Below, in pieces: positions 15,901-23,747 of a stretch of 64,000 bases of DNA (the stretch's first letter is position 1; the number at the start of each line of letters is the position of its first letter). The DNA is from WHSW01 sp963821025 (GTDB lineage Bacteria; Actinomycetota; Thermoleophilia; Solirubrobacterales; 70-9). The DNA is taken from NCBI GenBank assembly GCA_963821025.1, contig CAWGCG010000003.1:372001-436000 (forward strand), given 5' to 3'. The notes under the pieces were generated by a model. The model worked only from the letters and a program-made list of their open reading frames with translations. It did no database searches and was not told where the DNA came from. Made by a program: the position numbers and the translations under genes.

Positions 15901-18016
15901 CGTCGCGGCGCATCGGCCCGACCAGGACCTGGTTGGCACTGACCATGGTCGAGAGCTCGGCGTGCTCGGCGCAGCGCCCGTAGAAGTCAGCGCGGATCGC
16001 GAGTACGACGACCAGGCGCTCGTCGGGGTCGGCCGCGCCCTCGATCAGCACGTCGAAGAACGCCCCACGCTCGGCCTCATCGCGACAGCCGACGAAGGCC
16101 TCCTCGAACTGGTCGATGCAGAGCACCAGCCGCTCGCCGGCCGGCAGGCGTTCGAGCGCATCGGCAATCCAGGGCGCGGGGTCCTCGCGTCCCGCCTCGG
16201 GAACTGCGCGGGCGAGGGTCCGGGAGAGCTCTGCGAGGGGATGCCCGCCCGGGCGCAGCACCGCACGGCGCCAGCGTTCCGAGCCGGGGACGACGCCGTC
16301 GGCGAGCGCAGGCAGAAGCCCGGCGCGCACCGCCGAGGACTTGCCGCTTCCCGAGGGGCCGACGACCGCGAGCAAGGTCGAGCCGACGAGGCGGGCGACG
16401 AGCTCGGCGACCAGTCGCTCGCGGCCGAAGAAGTACTCGGCATGGGCCGCATCGAAGGGCGCCAGGCCGCGGAAGGGGCAGACCTCGGGTTCGGCGGGAG
16501 CGCGTGGTTCTGCGACCGCGTAGAGGCGGGTGCGCTCGCCGGCGGCCTGCAGATCGGCGACCCCGCCCGCGATCGCGGCCTGGGTCTTCCGCAGGTCGCC
16601 GCGATCGCCGGCTGCCCGAGCGGTGGTCGCGGCGAGGCGCTCCGCCGCCTCCGTCCGCGCCCACTCGCCGGCCGCGCGGTGGATGCGGAGCGGAACGCCG
16701 TCGCTCGTGGCGGTCAGCGTCCGCAGGGGAATCGCGACGCCCTCGGCGGGCGCGTAGAGGGCGGCGATCTCGGCGGTCGCATCCTCGGTCAGGGGATCGA
16801 GCCGCAGGCGCTGTGCGGCGCCGCCTTCGAGCAGGGCGGCGAAGGCGGGCGGGCCCTGCTCGTCGTGGTGAAGGATGCCGACCAGGAGCGGGCGGCCCTC
16901 GGGCTCGCGGGCGAGCGCCGCGGTGGCCTCGAGCACCGCCGGGGGTGCGTCGTCGGCGTAGTCGAGCACCAACAGCGTCGGTCGGTGGCTGGCGCCGGCC
17001 TCGGCGATGGTCGCCAGCGCGTTCTCGGGGAGCTCGCCCCCGCTGGCGTAAAGCACCGCCGCGCCCGCGCGCCGGACCTCGGCCGCGAGCTCCGCGACGA
17101 GCCGCGTCTTGCCGATCCCGGCGGGCCCCCAGAGGAGGGCGTGGACGATCCGCCCCGCGCTCGCCTCCTGCCAGCGCCGGCGCAGCCAGCCAAGCTCGCG
17201 CTCGCGCCCGGCCAGCAGCGGCGAGCCGCCCTCGAGCTGCACCGGCAGCTCCGCGATCGGCGGCGGCGGGTCGAGGCTCGGGTCCTGGGCAAGCACCGCT
17301 GCCTGGAGGCGTTGCAGCTCCGGCCCGGGCTCGACCCCGATCTGCTCGGTCAGCGTCGCGCGCGCCTCCCGGTAGGCCTCCAGCGCCTCCGATTGGCGCC
17401 CGGCCCGGTAGAGGGCGAGCATCCGCTGCGCATGCAGGCGCTCGCGCAGCGGATCGGAGGCGAGCAGCGCCTCGAGTCGGGCGATGACATCGTCGTGGTG
17501 CCCGGCGTCGAGCTCGGCGTCGATCTCGAGCTCGATCGCTCGCATGTGGAGCTCGGTGAGGCGGCCGATCTCAGGGCCCGCGAAGGGCTCGGAGGCGACG
17601 TCGGCGAGCGGGGCGCCGCGCCAGAGTGAGAGCGCGGCGCTTGCCGCGCCGTTGGCCACCGCGCTCGCGGATTCGCGCTCGGCGTCGGCGACCAGGCCCT
17701 CGAAGCGAAGCGCGTCGACAGCGTCGGCGGATAGGCGCAGTTCGTAGCCGCGCCCGCGGGTGAGAATCTCGGCCTCGGCGCGGCCCTCGGCAAGCGCGCG
17801 GCGCAGCCGCGAGACGTAGAGCTGCAGGTTCTTGGCGGCGCTCGCCGGGGGGTCGTCTCCCCAGAGACCGTCGATCAGCTTATCGGCGCTGAGGGTCGAG
17901 TTGGCGTGCAGCGCGAGCATCGCGACGACGCTGCGCTGCTTGCTTCCCCCCAAGGAGAGGGAGTGTCCGTCGACCAGCGCCTCGACGGACCCGAGAAGTC
18001 GTAGCTCCAGGGTCAT
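12953..18016 (-). CDS. BTAD-STAND ATPase-WD40 regulator (AfsR-like, membrane-anchored)
   Basis: A 1687-residue protein. Domains in order: OmpR-type winged helix (1-100), BTAD (about 105-250), a first STAND/AAA module with Walker A GPAGIGKT at 297-304 and LLVLDYAD as Walker B, and a second nSTAND1 module beginning CPFRGLAPFDAAHAEYFFGRE with Walker A GPSGSGKSS near 553-561 and VLCIDQFEEAF. A helical arm follows, then one transmembrane segment (LLAGVGVLLAGAVVAGVIAI, about 949-968) and a long C-terminal WD40 propeller with repeated FSPDGRTLA-type blades. The DNA-binding domain would be cytoplasmic and the propeller would lie across the membrane or at its surface if the helix inserts. The ATG at 18016 is chosen because MTLELRLLGSVEALVDG is the canonical SARP start. 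Two short genes sharing one promoter motif flank it, which makes them candidate targets. Confidence 0.9.
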   Translation of the reverse strand: MTLELRLLGSVEALVDGHSLSLGGSKQRSVVAMLALHANSTLSADKLIDGLWGDDPPASAAKNLQLYVSRLRRALAEGRAEAEILTRGRGYELRLSADAVDALRFEGLVADAERESASAVANGAASAALSLWRGAPLADVASEPFAGPEIGRLTELHMRAIELEIDAELDAGHHDDVIARLEALLASDPLRERLHAQRMLALYRAGRQSEALEAYREARATLTEQIGVEPGPELQRLQAAVLAQDPSLDPPPPIAELPVQLEGGSPLLAGRERELGWLRRRWQEASAGRIVHALLWGPAGIGKTRLVAELAAEVRRAGAAVLYASGGELPENALATIAEAGASHRPTLLVLDYADDAPPAVLEATAALAREPEGRPLLVGILHHDEQGPPAFAALLEGGAAQRLRLDPLTEDATAEIAALYAPAEGVAIPLRTLTATSDGVPLRIHRAAGEWARTEAAERLAATTARAAGDRGDLRKTQAAIAGGVADLQAAGERTRLYAVAEPRAPAEPEVCPFRGLAPFDAAHAEYFFGRERLVAELVARLVGSTLLAVVGPSGSGKSSAVRAGLLPALADGVVPGSERWRRAVLRPGGHPLAELSRTLARAVPEAGREDPAPWIADALERLPAGERLVLCIDQFEEAFVGCRDEAERGAFFDVLIEGAADPDERLVVVLAIRADFYGRCAEHAELSTMVSANQVLVGPMRRDELRRAIELPARRAGLRVESRLVSALVGDVAGEPGGLPLLSAALLELWQRRDGHTLRHRAYEETGGVEGAVARLAEDAYQRLSDAERRRARPMLLRLAGDDEEAEAFVRRRVALDELELDRDPDTTRALAVLTESRLLTLDEGAVEVAHEALLSEWPRLRGWIEADAEGRRLHHHLIGASREWRETARDPAELYRGARLAAALEWAAEHDPELNELEREFLDESRAAAEREAERQRRTNRRLRTLLAGVGVLLAGAVVAGVIAISERQGARDAATAETAQRLGAQALTEERLDKALLLANTGVALDDSIATRSNLLTTLLRGPALLGVLDGGGAIATAAALSPDGDTLALGEFDGTVSLFDTQTRERIGTHQAPGPVWTLAFDPRGGLAVTANEQPGISRGYLQIVDVNSLRVRASTPLGPHPAGGGLSYFPTAAYAQDGDSVIVSYSSGTRDYSAPLFLRRFDARSGAPLGRAVQVAPRASSTGLHAAAHGRLVQVTDEATYVFDQQTFSVVRRFPVGALSLAITSDGNTLAAETPDRRLRLLDLDSGRVRTLAAEQDPSLEVGAFSPDGSMLSTSEGDTVTVWDVENGAATETFVGQSAPIGPHAFSPDGRTLYTGAEDSTANIWDVAGDRRLARRFRANLALRGDESSPPAFSLSPNGRTLAAGEFVDGGVGLIDAETLRATGGFEAFPTGPILAVEFSPDGRRLAVGGQNGGVGVWDAESGRRVGPLLLAPRGPEVDNPHSVQALAFGSGGKLAGASVGGAVRVWDADGREIVEPLRLPHFVLGLAFSPDGAQLAIPFGARFEGPDGIEIRDVRSGERIARLRSGEDVRSVAFSPDGSLLAVGRLDGTVLFWATDDWERVGAPLAAGGGEALSVAFSPDGRTLASAYAEAAVMLWDVESRQAVGSLPVPVGQAAWFTARFTPDGRRLFVLTDYGNAFRWEVDPATWVRHACAVAGGDLTPEQWAEVVPGQDHMSVCPSG

Positions 18017-18133
18017 GGCGAACCGGTCGGGGCGAACGTACCCCCGCCGCCGTGGCGAGTCAACCCGATGGGCGCGGAGGTGAGCGTCGCTCGGGCCTCC
18101 GCGCCCATCTCCGAGTCGAAGGGCGGCTGACCC

Positions 18134-18541
18134 TCAGCCGGTCGAGGCGGACGGCGAGATCGTCGTGCGCCTCCGGAGCGTGAGCAGCGCCGCGGTCCCG
18201 AGCGCCGTCAGGGCCAGGGCCGCTCCCGCGCCGATCAGCGCGCTGGGCCAGTCGAACGTCTCGGCCGAACCGCTCGGTGAGCCGGTGACGGCCGTAGGCT
18301 CGCCGGTCGACGGGCCGGTGATCGAGTTGACGGATGAGTAGCCCGAGTCGCCGGCCGATTGGCTCGACTCCTCGAGACCTTGCGCGATCGCGTCAGCCCT
18401 GGAGTAGCCGCCGGCGGACGGGTCCGCTCCCGCGCCTGCGGGGAGCGCCAGTGCGCAGATGCCGAGCCCGAGCGCGAGGGCACGACTCCGACGCGCGTTT
18501 CGCCGCCGTCGGCCGCTGATCGTGGTGGTGTTTGCCCTCAT
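18134..18541 (-). CDS. small exported, C-terminally anchored protein
   Basis: A 135-residue protein. It has a basic N-terminus, a signal segment (ALALGLGICALALPAGAGADP), a Ser/Thr/Gly-rich middle (ADAIAQGLEESSQSAGDSGYSSVN), and a C-terminal membrane helix (WPSALIGAGAALALTALGTAALL) followed by RRRTT. This is the architecture of small cell-surface proteins of unknown function in Solirubrobacterales-type genomes. AGAGGAGGCCCACG precedes the ATG. Its leader and the motif at 18618 match those of the remnant gene at 12858. It lies directly upstream of the STAND regulator on the same strand, with about 120 bases between stop and start, so read-through is possible. Confidence 0.7.
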   Translation of the reverse strand: MRANTTTISGRRRRNARRSRALALGLGICALALPAGAGADPSAGGYSRADAIAQGLEESSQSAGDSGYSSVNSITGPSTGEPTAVTGSPSGSAETFDWPSALIGAGAALALTALGTAALLTLRRRTTISPSASTG

Positions 18542-18915
18542 CGTGGGCCTCCTCTGGTAGTGGCCCGAAACCTTTCTCAGTCGGAGACGGCTCGGTGCCA
18601 GTTGGACGCCGCTCAGGCTCCGACAGGCCGGTATACGCTCGGTCTACGCGTCCAGGCCGCCGCTCACCCGCGACCAGTTTGCGCTCGCCCGCCAACCCGC
18701 CGGGGCGACTTCTCGTCGGATAGCGGCAATTTCTCGCCCCGGCAGTTTGGCGGCGCACCGTCGCCGGGGGGAGAGGGGAGGGGAGGCCGGTTCTCGGCGC
18801 TGCTTACGATCGGCGTGGCCGGTCCGGGACCTCACACGGGCTCCGTCGCCCGTGGCTGCTCAAGGCCGTGGGTTGCGCTCGATAATGACCTCCCCTCGAA
18901 GGAAAGGACATCACC
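18542..18915. other. intergenic region with the 18541 promoter, otherwise no gene seen
   Basis: This 374-base gap lies between divergent genes. It holds the leader and shared motif of the exported protein on its left half. On its right half it holds the upstream region of the DUF4188 gene, whose ribosome site GAAGGAAAGGA ends just before 18916. No further gene, repeat or RNA is evident. Confidence 0.5.
18618..18646 (-). promoter_or_regulatory. shared upstream motif, copy B
   Basis: This is the second copy of the block TAGACC, three bases, CGTATACC, TGTCGGAG on the minus strand, about 77 bases before the ATG at 18541. It differs from copy A at about five positions, clustered in the spacers. 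The TATACC core is a possible -10. A binding site for the neighbouring BTAD regulator is possible but unproven. Confidence 0.55.
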
Positions 18916-19440
18916 GTGGCTCAGGTGATCGCTAGGCGTGTAACGGCTGAGATCGAAGGCGACTTCGTCGTCTTCCTGATCGGCATGCGGATCAACAGGC
19001 TCTGGAAGGTGTGGAAGTGGCTCCCGGTGTTCTTCGCGATGCCGCGGATGCTCCGCGAGCTCGAGGACAGGCCCGAATCCGGTTTCCTCGGCGCCCGCCA
19101 GTACATGGGCAGCCCACGGCGCCCGATGCTGGTGCAGTACTGGCGCACCTTCGAGCAGCTGGAGGCATACGCCCGGAAACGCGACGCAGCGCACTGGCCC
19201 GCCTGGGTCGCGTTCAACAAGCGCATTGGATCCAAGGGCGACGTCGGCATCTGGCACGAGACCTACCTGGTTCCTGCCGGCAGCTACGAGTGCGTCTACA
19301 ACAACATGCCGCCCATAGGCCTAGGTGAGGCGACGAAGCTGGTGCCGGCCGCCGGTCGGAAGGCCACGGCGGCGAGCAGAGCAGGGGTTCGCGACGAGCC
19401 CTATCCCGACGGCGCCCCAACCGAGGGCATCCAGGTCTGA
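18916..19440 (+). CDS. DUF4188 (monooxygenase-like) protein
   Basis: A 174-residue protein of the DUF4188 family. VIARRVTAEIEGDFVVFLIGMRINRLWKVWKWLPVFFAMPRMLREL is the conserved N-terminal block, followed by GFLGARQYMGSPRRPMLVQYWRTFEQLEAYAR, HWPAWVAFNKRIG, VGIWHETYLVPAGSYECVYNNMPPIGL and an Ala/Thr-rich tail. The fold is predicted to be ABM-like, and fungal relatives are annotated as monooxygenases. No cofactor motif is visible. The GTG at 18916 follows GAAGGAAAGGACATCACC. Confidence 0.8.
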   Translation: MAQVIARRVTAEIEGDFVVFLIGMRINRLWKVWKWLPVFFAMPRMLRELEDRPESGFLGARQYMGSPRRPMLVQYWRTFEQLEAYARKRDAAHWPAWVAFNKRIGSKGDVGIWHETYLVPAGSYECVYNNMPPIGLGEATKLVPAAGRKATAASRAGVRDEPYPDGAPTEGIQV

Positions 19441-19562
19441 GCCAGCCCGCAGCCGCTCACCCGCGGGCAGCTGGGTCTGTATTGGCCATGAGCCGTGAAC
19501 GTAGTGGTTGCTGCGAAGCGCAGCCCCGGCGAGAGAACGCTTGATCGGGTGGATCGAGCAGC

Positions 19563-20939
19563 ATGTGGGCTGTGGCTGAGTTGGTTCCGCCGGTGGTTCC
19601 CGCCGGCCAACTGCGTGATCAGGCTCAACCGCGGCTGACCGCCGGCGAGCTCATCCTGCGGCCCTGGAGCCCGAGTGATGTCGGACGCTTGGTCGAGGCC
19701 TACAGCGACCCGGCCATCAGGCGATGGCACGTGCGGTCGATGAACGAGGCCGAGGCGTTGGAGTGGGTGGGCGAGCGGGCGCAACGGTGGGAGGCCGAAA
19801 CGGGCGTCGATTGGGCCGTCGTCGAGCAGGACCTGGTGATCGGACGGGTCGGGTTCCGTGCGCTCGATCTGCCCCAGGGCCGAGGAGAAGCCGCATATTG
19901 GGTGCTGCCGTCGGCGCGCGGGCGCGGCGTCGCCGTCCGGGCGCTGTGCGCCGCAACGGATTGGATGTTCACCGCCGGCTTCCACCGCTTGGAGCTGATG
20001 CACTCGCCGGAGAACGAGGCCTCGTGTCGAGTCGCCCACGAGGCCGGGTATAGGTCCGAGGGACTGCAGCGACAACAGGTACGTCATGCCGACGGCTGGC
20101 AGGACATGCATCTGCATGTTCGTTTGGATGCCGATGCGAGCCCGCCGACCCGGGAGGCGGTCAGATCGACGCATAGACCCCGGGCCCGTCCGGCAGGCGA
20201 TCACGACTATGAAGCCGGCGGGCAGACCTACGCACGCCAGCGGCGAGCCGACCCGCGCATCGCGGCTTCGGTGCGCGAGGCGCTCGGCGATGCGCGCTCC
20301 GTGCTCAACGTCGGCGCAGGGGCCGGGTCCTATGAGCCCACCGACCGTTATGTGGCTGCGGTCGAGCCCTCGCCGACGATGCGCGCCCAGCGGCCGGCCC
20401 ATCTGTGCCCGGCGATCGACGCCACCGCCGAGCAACTGCCCTTCAACGACGACAGCTTCGACGCGGCGATGGCGACGGCCACTATCCACCAGTGGCGCGA
20501 CACCGATCGCGGGCTTCGCGAGCTGCGACGGGTGAGTCGCGGTCCGGTCGTGGTCCTGACCTTCGACGCACAGGCGCTGGCGGACTTCTGGCTGGCCGAG
20601 TACGTGCCGGAGGTGATCGCCGCCGAGAGGCGCAGGTACCCCGCGATCGCGCACCTCGCCGCCGTGCTGGGCGGCGACATCACGCTGACCGAGGTTCCGA
20701 TCCCGATCGACTGCCTGGACGGATTCGTCGAGGCCTTCTATGGGCGGCCCGAGGCGCTCCTCGACCCCGAGGTACGCGGATCGCAGTCGGCATGGGCCCA
20801 GACGCCCGCCGAGGCCGTCGATCGGGGCTTGGCCCGGCTGAGCGAGGCGCTTGCGTCCGGTGGGTGGGACGCCCGCCACGGACACCTGCGGGCACAGCGC
20901 GAGTGGATCGGCTCGGTGCGCCTGCTCGTCGCGCGTTAG
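19563..20939 (+). CDS. GNAT acetyltransferase fused to a SAM-dependent methyltransferase
   Basis: A 458-residue two-domain protein. Residues about 25-190 are a RimJ/RimL-type GNAT domain (LRPWSPSDVGRLVEAYSDP, then AYWVLPSARGRGVAVRALCAATDWMF with the acetyl-CoA loop, and MHSPENEASCRVAHEAGYRSEG). After an Arg/Pro linker near 195-215, residues 220-458 form a class I methyltransferase with a weak motif I (SVLNVGAGAGSYEP), DATAEQLPFNDDSFDAAMATATIHQW and a REWIGSVRLLVAR end. Both domains are complete. The fusion suggests acetylation and methylation of one substrate or of linked substrates; the substrate is unknown. The linker codes without stops, so a mis-joined pair is unlikely, although an indel-fused pair of adjacent genes cannot be excluded. 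Confidence 0.8.
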   Translation: MWAVAELVPPVVPAGQLRDQAQPRLTAGELILRPWSPSDVGRLVEAYSDPAIRRWHVRSMNEAEALEWVGERAQRWEAETGVDWAVVEQDLVIGRVGFRALDLPQGRGEAAYWVLPSARGRGVAVRALCAATDWMFTAGFHRLELMHSPENEASCRVAHEAGYRSEGLQRQQVRHADGWQDMHLHVRLDADASPPTREAVRSTHRPRARPAGDHDYEAGGQTYARQRRADPRIAASVREALGDARSVLNVGAGAGSYEPTDRYVAAVEPSPTMRAQRPAHLCPAIDATAEQLPFNDDSFDAAMATATIHQWRDTDRGLRELRRVSRGPVVVLTFDAQALADFWLAEYVPEVIAAERRRYPAIAHLAAVLGGDITLTEVPIPIDCLDGFVEAFYGRPEALLDPEVRGSQSAWAQTPAEAVDRGLARLSEALASGGWDARHGHLRAQREWIGSVRLLVAR

Positions 20940-20979
20940 AGTCGGATCAGCCTCTATCCCCGGACGAGAAGGAGTCTTC

Positions 20980-21609
20980 ATGCCTGTCGATCCGCAGCGC
21001 ACCGCGGTCGTGCTGATCGAGTTCCAGAACGACTTCACCTCGGAGGGCGGCGCGCTCCACGGCGCGGTCAGCGGCGTGATGGAGCAGACCGGAATGCTCG
21101 AGAACACGCGCACTCTGGCGGCGGCCGCGCGGGCTGCCGGGGCGACGATCGTCCATGCCCCAATCACCTTCGCGCCGGGCTACGGCGAGCTCTCCGATCA
21201 CCCCTACGGGATCCTCAAGGGCGTCGTCGACTCGACCGCGTTCGTCAAGGGAGAATGGGGGGCCGAGATCGTCGACTCGCTCGCTCCCCAGGAGGGCGAC
21301 GTCGTCGTCGAGGGCAAGCGCGGCCTGGACACGTTCGCGACCACGAACCTCGATTTCATCCTCCGCGCTCGCGGCATAACCACGATTGCGCTCGGCGGCT
21401 TCCTCACCAACTGTTGCGTCGAGTCGACGATGCGCACGGGATATGAGAAGGGCTATGAGGTGATCACCCTCTCGGACTGCGTCGCGGCCACCTCCGCGGA
21501 TGAGCACGAGAACGCGATCCGCTTCGACTACCCGATGTTCTCCGCGGTGATGTCGTCGGAGGCGCTGACCGAGGAGCTAGCCGGCGCTCCGGTCGCCGCC
21601 GAGCACTAA
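20980..21609 (+). CDS. isochorismatase-family cysteine hydrolase
   Basis: A 209-residue isochorismatase-like hydrolase. The catalytic triad is readable: Asp18 in LIEFQNDFT, Lys113 in VVEGKRGLDTF and Cys146 in GGFLTNCCVESTMRTGYEKGY. Length and motif spacing fit the family of amide and isochorismate hydrolases (nicotinamidase, N-carbamoylsarcosine amidase and similar). The ATG at 20980 is preceded by GAGAAGGAG; a longer upstream frame is a read-through shadow of the methyltransferase gene. The substrate is undefined. A stand-alone gene between the fusion enzyme and the RTX-like protein. Confidence 0.88.
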   Translation: MPVDPQRTAVVLIEFQNDFTSEGGALHGAVSGVMEQTGMLENTRTLAAAARAAGATIVHAPITFAPGYGELSDHPYGILKGVVDSTAFVKGEWGAEIVDSLAPQEGDVVVEGKRGLDTFATTNLDFILRARGITTIALGGFLTNCCVESTMRTGYEKGYEVITLSDCVAATSADEHENAIRFDYPMFSAVMSSEALTEELAGAPVAAEH

Positions 21610-21720
21610 CCGCCGTTTCGCGCCTGAGCCTGCGTGATCTGTCTGTAGAGTGGGCCGCGCTTGCACGGGGTTGTTTTTTTGCTGAGCTGCAGGAGTACGA
21701 AGTCGCCGACGAGGATCTCG

Positions 21721-22860
21721 TTGGCGTTCTGGACGGCGGCTGCCCTCGCCGCGTTTGCGCTCTGTGCCTTGGCGTCGGCGGCCCGAGGGGCCACGGTTGC
21801 CGTCACCGAAGCCGACGTCGCGCAGGTCGAGTTCCAAGCCGCGCCCGGCGAATCCAATCGACTCACGGTGACCGCGACCGAGGGGCCGGCGCGGCTGGTC
21901 TTTCGCGACCTCAGCGCGACGATCGCGCCCGGGACCGGCTGTACGGGCGGCGGCGGCGCGGGGGTGGCGGTCAAATGCACGATCCCGAGCGGGCCGACCG
22001 TCTCCAGGGCGACCGTGTTCGCGGCGCTCGATGACGGCGATGATCAGCTCGATGCGAGCGCGCTGCCGCGGCCGTTCAACGGTGGCTCCCTGGTCTCTGA
22101 GTTCAAGGGCGAAGCGGGCGCCGATGCCATCCTCGGCGGCCAGGGGACCGACAAGATCGCTCCTGGACCGGGAGATGACCGCGTGGTCGCCGGGCTCGGT
22201 GACGACTATCTCGTCGCCGACTCCACGCCCGACGGCACCGATCTGGTGCAGGGGGGCGGCGGGCGCGACTTCGCCAGTTACGGCGGCCGCGTGGATCCGG
22301 TGAGGCTCTCGATCGCCGGGGCGGCCAACGACGGTGCGAGCGGCGAGCGCGACTCGCTGGTCGAGGTCGAGGGCCTCAGCGGCGGCGTTGGCGCCGACAC
22401 TCTGGTCGGAAGCCGGCGAGCGGACTTCCTCATGGGAAGCGGAGGGGGCGATCGGATCGTCGGCGGCGGCAGCGGGGACCTGGTCGACTCCGGTTCCGGC
22501 GGCGACACCGTGCTCGGCGACGCGGGAAACGACATCCTTCGCGGCGCCGGCGACAGCGACTTGCTCAAGGGCGCCGAGGGCGACGACTCGCTCTACGGTG
22601 GCCGCGGCGCTGACCGGGTTCGCGGGGCACAAGGCGCCGATGTGCTGGTCGGGAACGCCGGCTCGGATCTGCTCGGCGCCGGCCCCGGCCCGGACCGCAT
22701 CAACGCGGTCAAGGGCACCACGGTGCCCGATGCGCCCGCGGATCGCGACGCAACCCGCGACCGGATCGACTGCGGTCTCGGCTCGGATCGCCTCAGCGCC
22801 GAGCCTCGCGATCACCACCGACGCTGCGAGCGCGTTTCCGTGGCCGCGCCTCGAACCTAG
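21721..22860 (+). CDS. exported RTX-type calcium-binding repeat protein
   Basis: The C-terminal two thirds carry imperfect GGxGxDxLxG nonapeptide repeats (GEAGADAILGGQGTDKI, GGGSGDLVDSGSGGDTVLG, GAEGDDSLYGGRGADRVRG and more), which fold as calcium-binding parallel beta rolls. The N-terminus is a signal segment (LAFWTAAALAAFALCALASAARGA), so the protein is exported. The start is uncertain. A TTG at 21721 lies five bases after GAGGA and gives 379 residues; another TTG at 21661 would add 20 residues. The end, DRIDCGLGSDRLSAEPRDHHRRCERV, has a conserved Cys pair often seen in actinobacterial RTX-like proteins. No type I secretion genes are nearby, and the signal peptide suggests Sec export. Confidence 0.8.
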   Translation: MAFWTAAALAAFALCALASAARGATVAVTEADVAQVEFQAAPGESNRLTVTATEGPARLVFRDLSATIAPGTGCTGGGGAGVAVKCTIPSGPTVSRATVFAALDDGDDQLDASALPRPFNGGSLVSEFKGEAGADAILGGQGTDKIAPGPGDDRVVAGLGDDYLVADSTPDGTDLVQGGGGRDFASYGGRVDPVRLSIAGAANDGASGERDSLVEVEGLSGGVGADTLVGSRRADFLMGSGGGDRIVGGGSGDLVDSGSGGDTVLGDAGNDILRGAGDSDLLKGAEGDDSLYGGRGADRVRGAQGADVLVGNAGSDLLGAGPGPDRINAVKGTTVPDAPADRDATRDRIDCGLGSDRLSAEPRDHHRRCERVSVAAPRT

Positions 22861-22905
22861 CTGCCGGCGCGCACCAAGCCCGGCTCGGGCGTACCGTTGT
22901 CGGTC

Positions 22906-23739
22906 GTGGGGAAGACCGCGATCGACGCCGATGCCTTCAACGCATTCGAGGCGGGAGGCTGGGAGGAGGCGGCGCCCGGATATGACCGCTTCTTCGGCCG
23001 GATCACCGGCCGACTCGTGGATCCGCTGCTCGATGCCGCCTCCGTGGGCTCGGGAACGCAAGTGCTCGACCTCGCCACCGGCCCCGGTTACGTCGCCGGG
23101 CGGGCGGCCGAGAGGGGAGCATCGGTTGTAGGGGTCGACGTCGCCACCGCGATGGTCTCGCTTGCACGCGAGCTGCATCCGGGCCTCGACTTTCGCCAAG
23201 CCGACGCCCACGCCCTTCCCTTCGATGACGCCTCCTTCGACGCCGTGGCTGGGAATTTCCTGATCCTGCATTTAGGGCGCCCCGAGCGGGCGACCGCTGA
23301 GTTCGTTCGCGTCTTGCGGCCGGGTGGCGGGCTCGCGCTGACCGTTTGGGACCTCCCCGAGCGCGCCCGGCTCCTGGGCGTCTTCCTCGACGCGGTCGCC
23401 GACGCGGGAGCAACTCCCCCCGAGGACGTACCCGCCGGGCCCGACTTCTTCCGGTTCTCGGTCGACGAGGAGTTTGATCGGCTTCTTCGTGAGCGCGGCC
23501 TCGAGGACCGGACCGTTGCCACGATCGCCTTCACCCATCGGGTCGCGAGCGCCGACGAGCTCTGGAGCGGCCTGCTCGCGGGAACGGTCCGAACCTCCGC
23601 CCTGATCGGGCGCCAGCCGGAGGAGATGCGGCGGCGCATCCGCGTTGCGTTCGATCAACAGCTGGAGCGGTACCGAGGCGAGGACGGCCTCGAGCTCCCG
23701 GTCTCGGTCAAGCTGGCCAGCGGTCGCAAGCCGGGCTGA
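22906..23739 (+). CDS. class I SAM-dependent methyltransferase
   Basis: A 277-residue methyltransferase. Motif I is QVLDLATGPGYVAGRAAERG, motif II is VVGVDVATAMVSLA, then FRQADAHALPFDDASFDAVAGNFLILHL, and FVRVLRPGGGLALTVWDLP is the post-motif strand. The N-terminal AFNAFEAGGWEEAAPGYDRFFGRITGRLVDPLLDAA is typical of UbiE/COQ5-like actinobacterial enzymes. The substrate is unknown. No ribosome site separates a TTG at 22897 from the GTG at 22906. The gene converges with the flavin monooxygenase gene ending at 23748. Confidence 0.85.
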   Translation: MGKTAIDADAFNAFEAGGWEEAAPGYDRFFGRITGRLVDPLLDAASVGSGTQVLDLATGPGYVAGRAAERGASVVGVDVATAMVSLARELHPGLDFRQADAHALPFDDASFDAVAGNFLILHLGRPERATAEFVRVLRPGGGLALTVWDLPERARLLGVFLDAVADAGATPPEDVPAGPDFFRFSVDEEFDRLLRERGLEDRTVATIAFTHRVASADELWSGLLAGTVRTSALIGRQPEEMRRRIRVAFDQQLERYRGEDGLELPVSVKLASGRKPG

Positions 23740-23747
23740 GTCCGAGG

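Noticed and set aside
14639..17629. A 996-codon open frame on the plus strand opposite the STAND regulator
   Set aside because: It is antisense to a gene with clear domains along its whole length, is Arg/Gly/Ala-rich and matches no family. Long antisense frames are expected in GC-rich codon-biased DNA.
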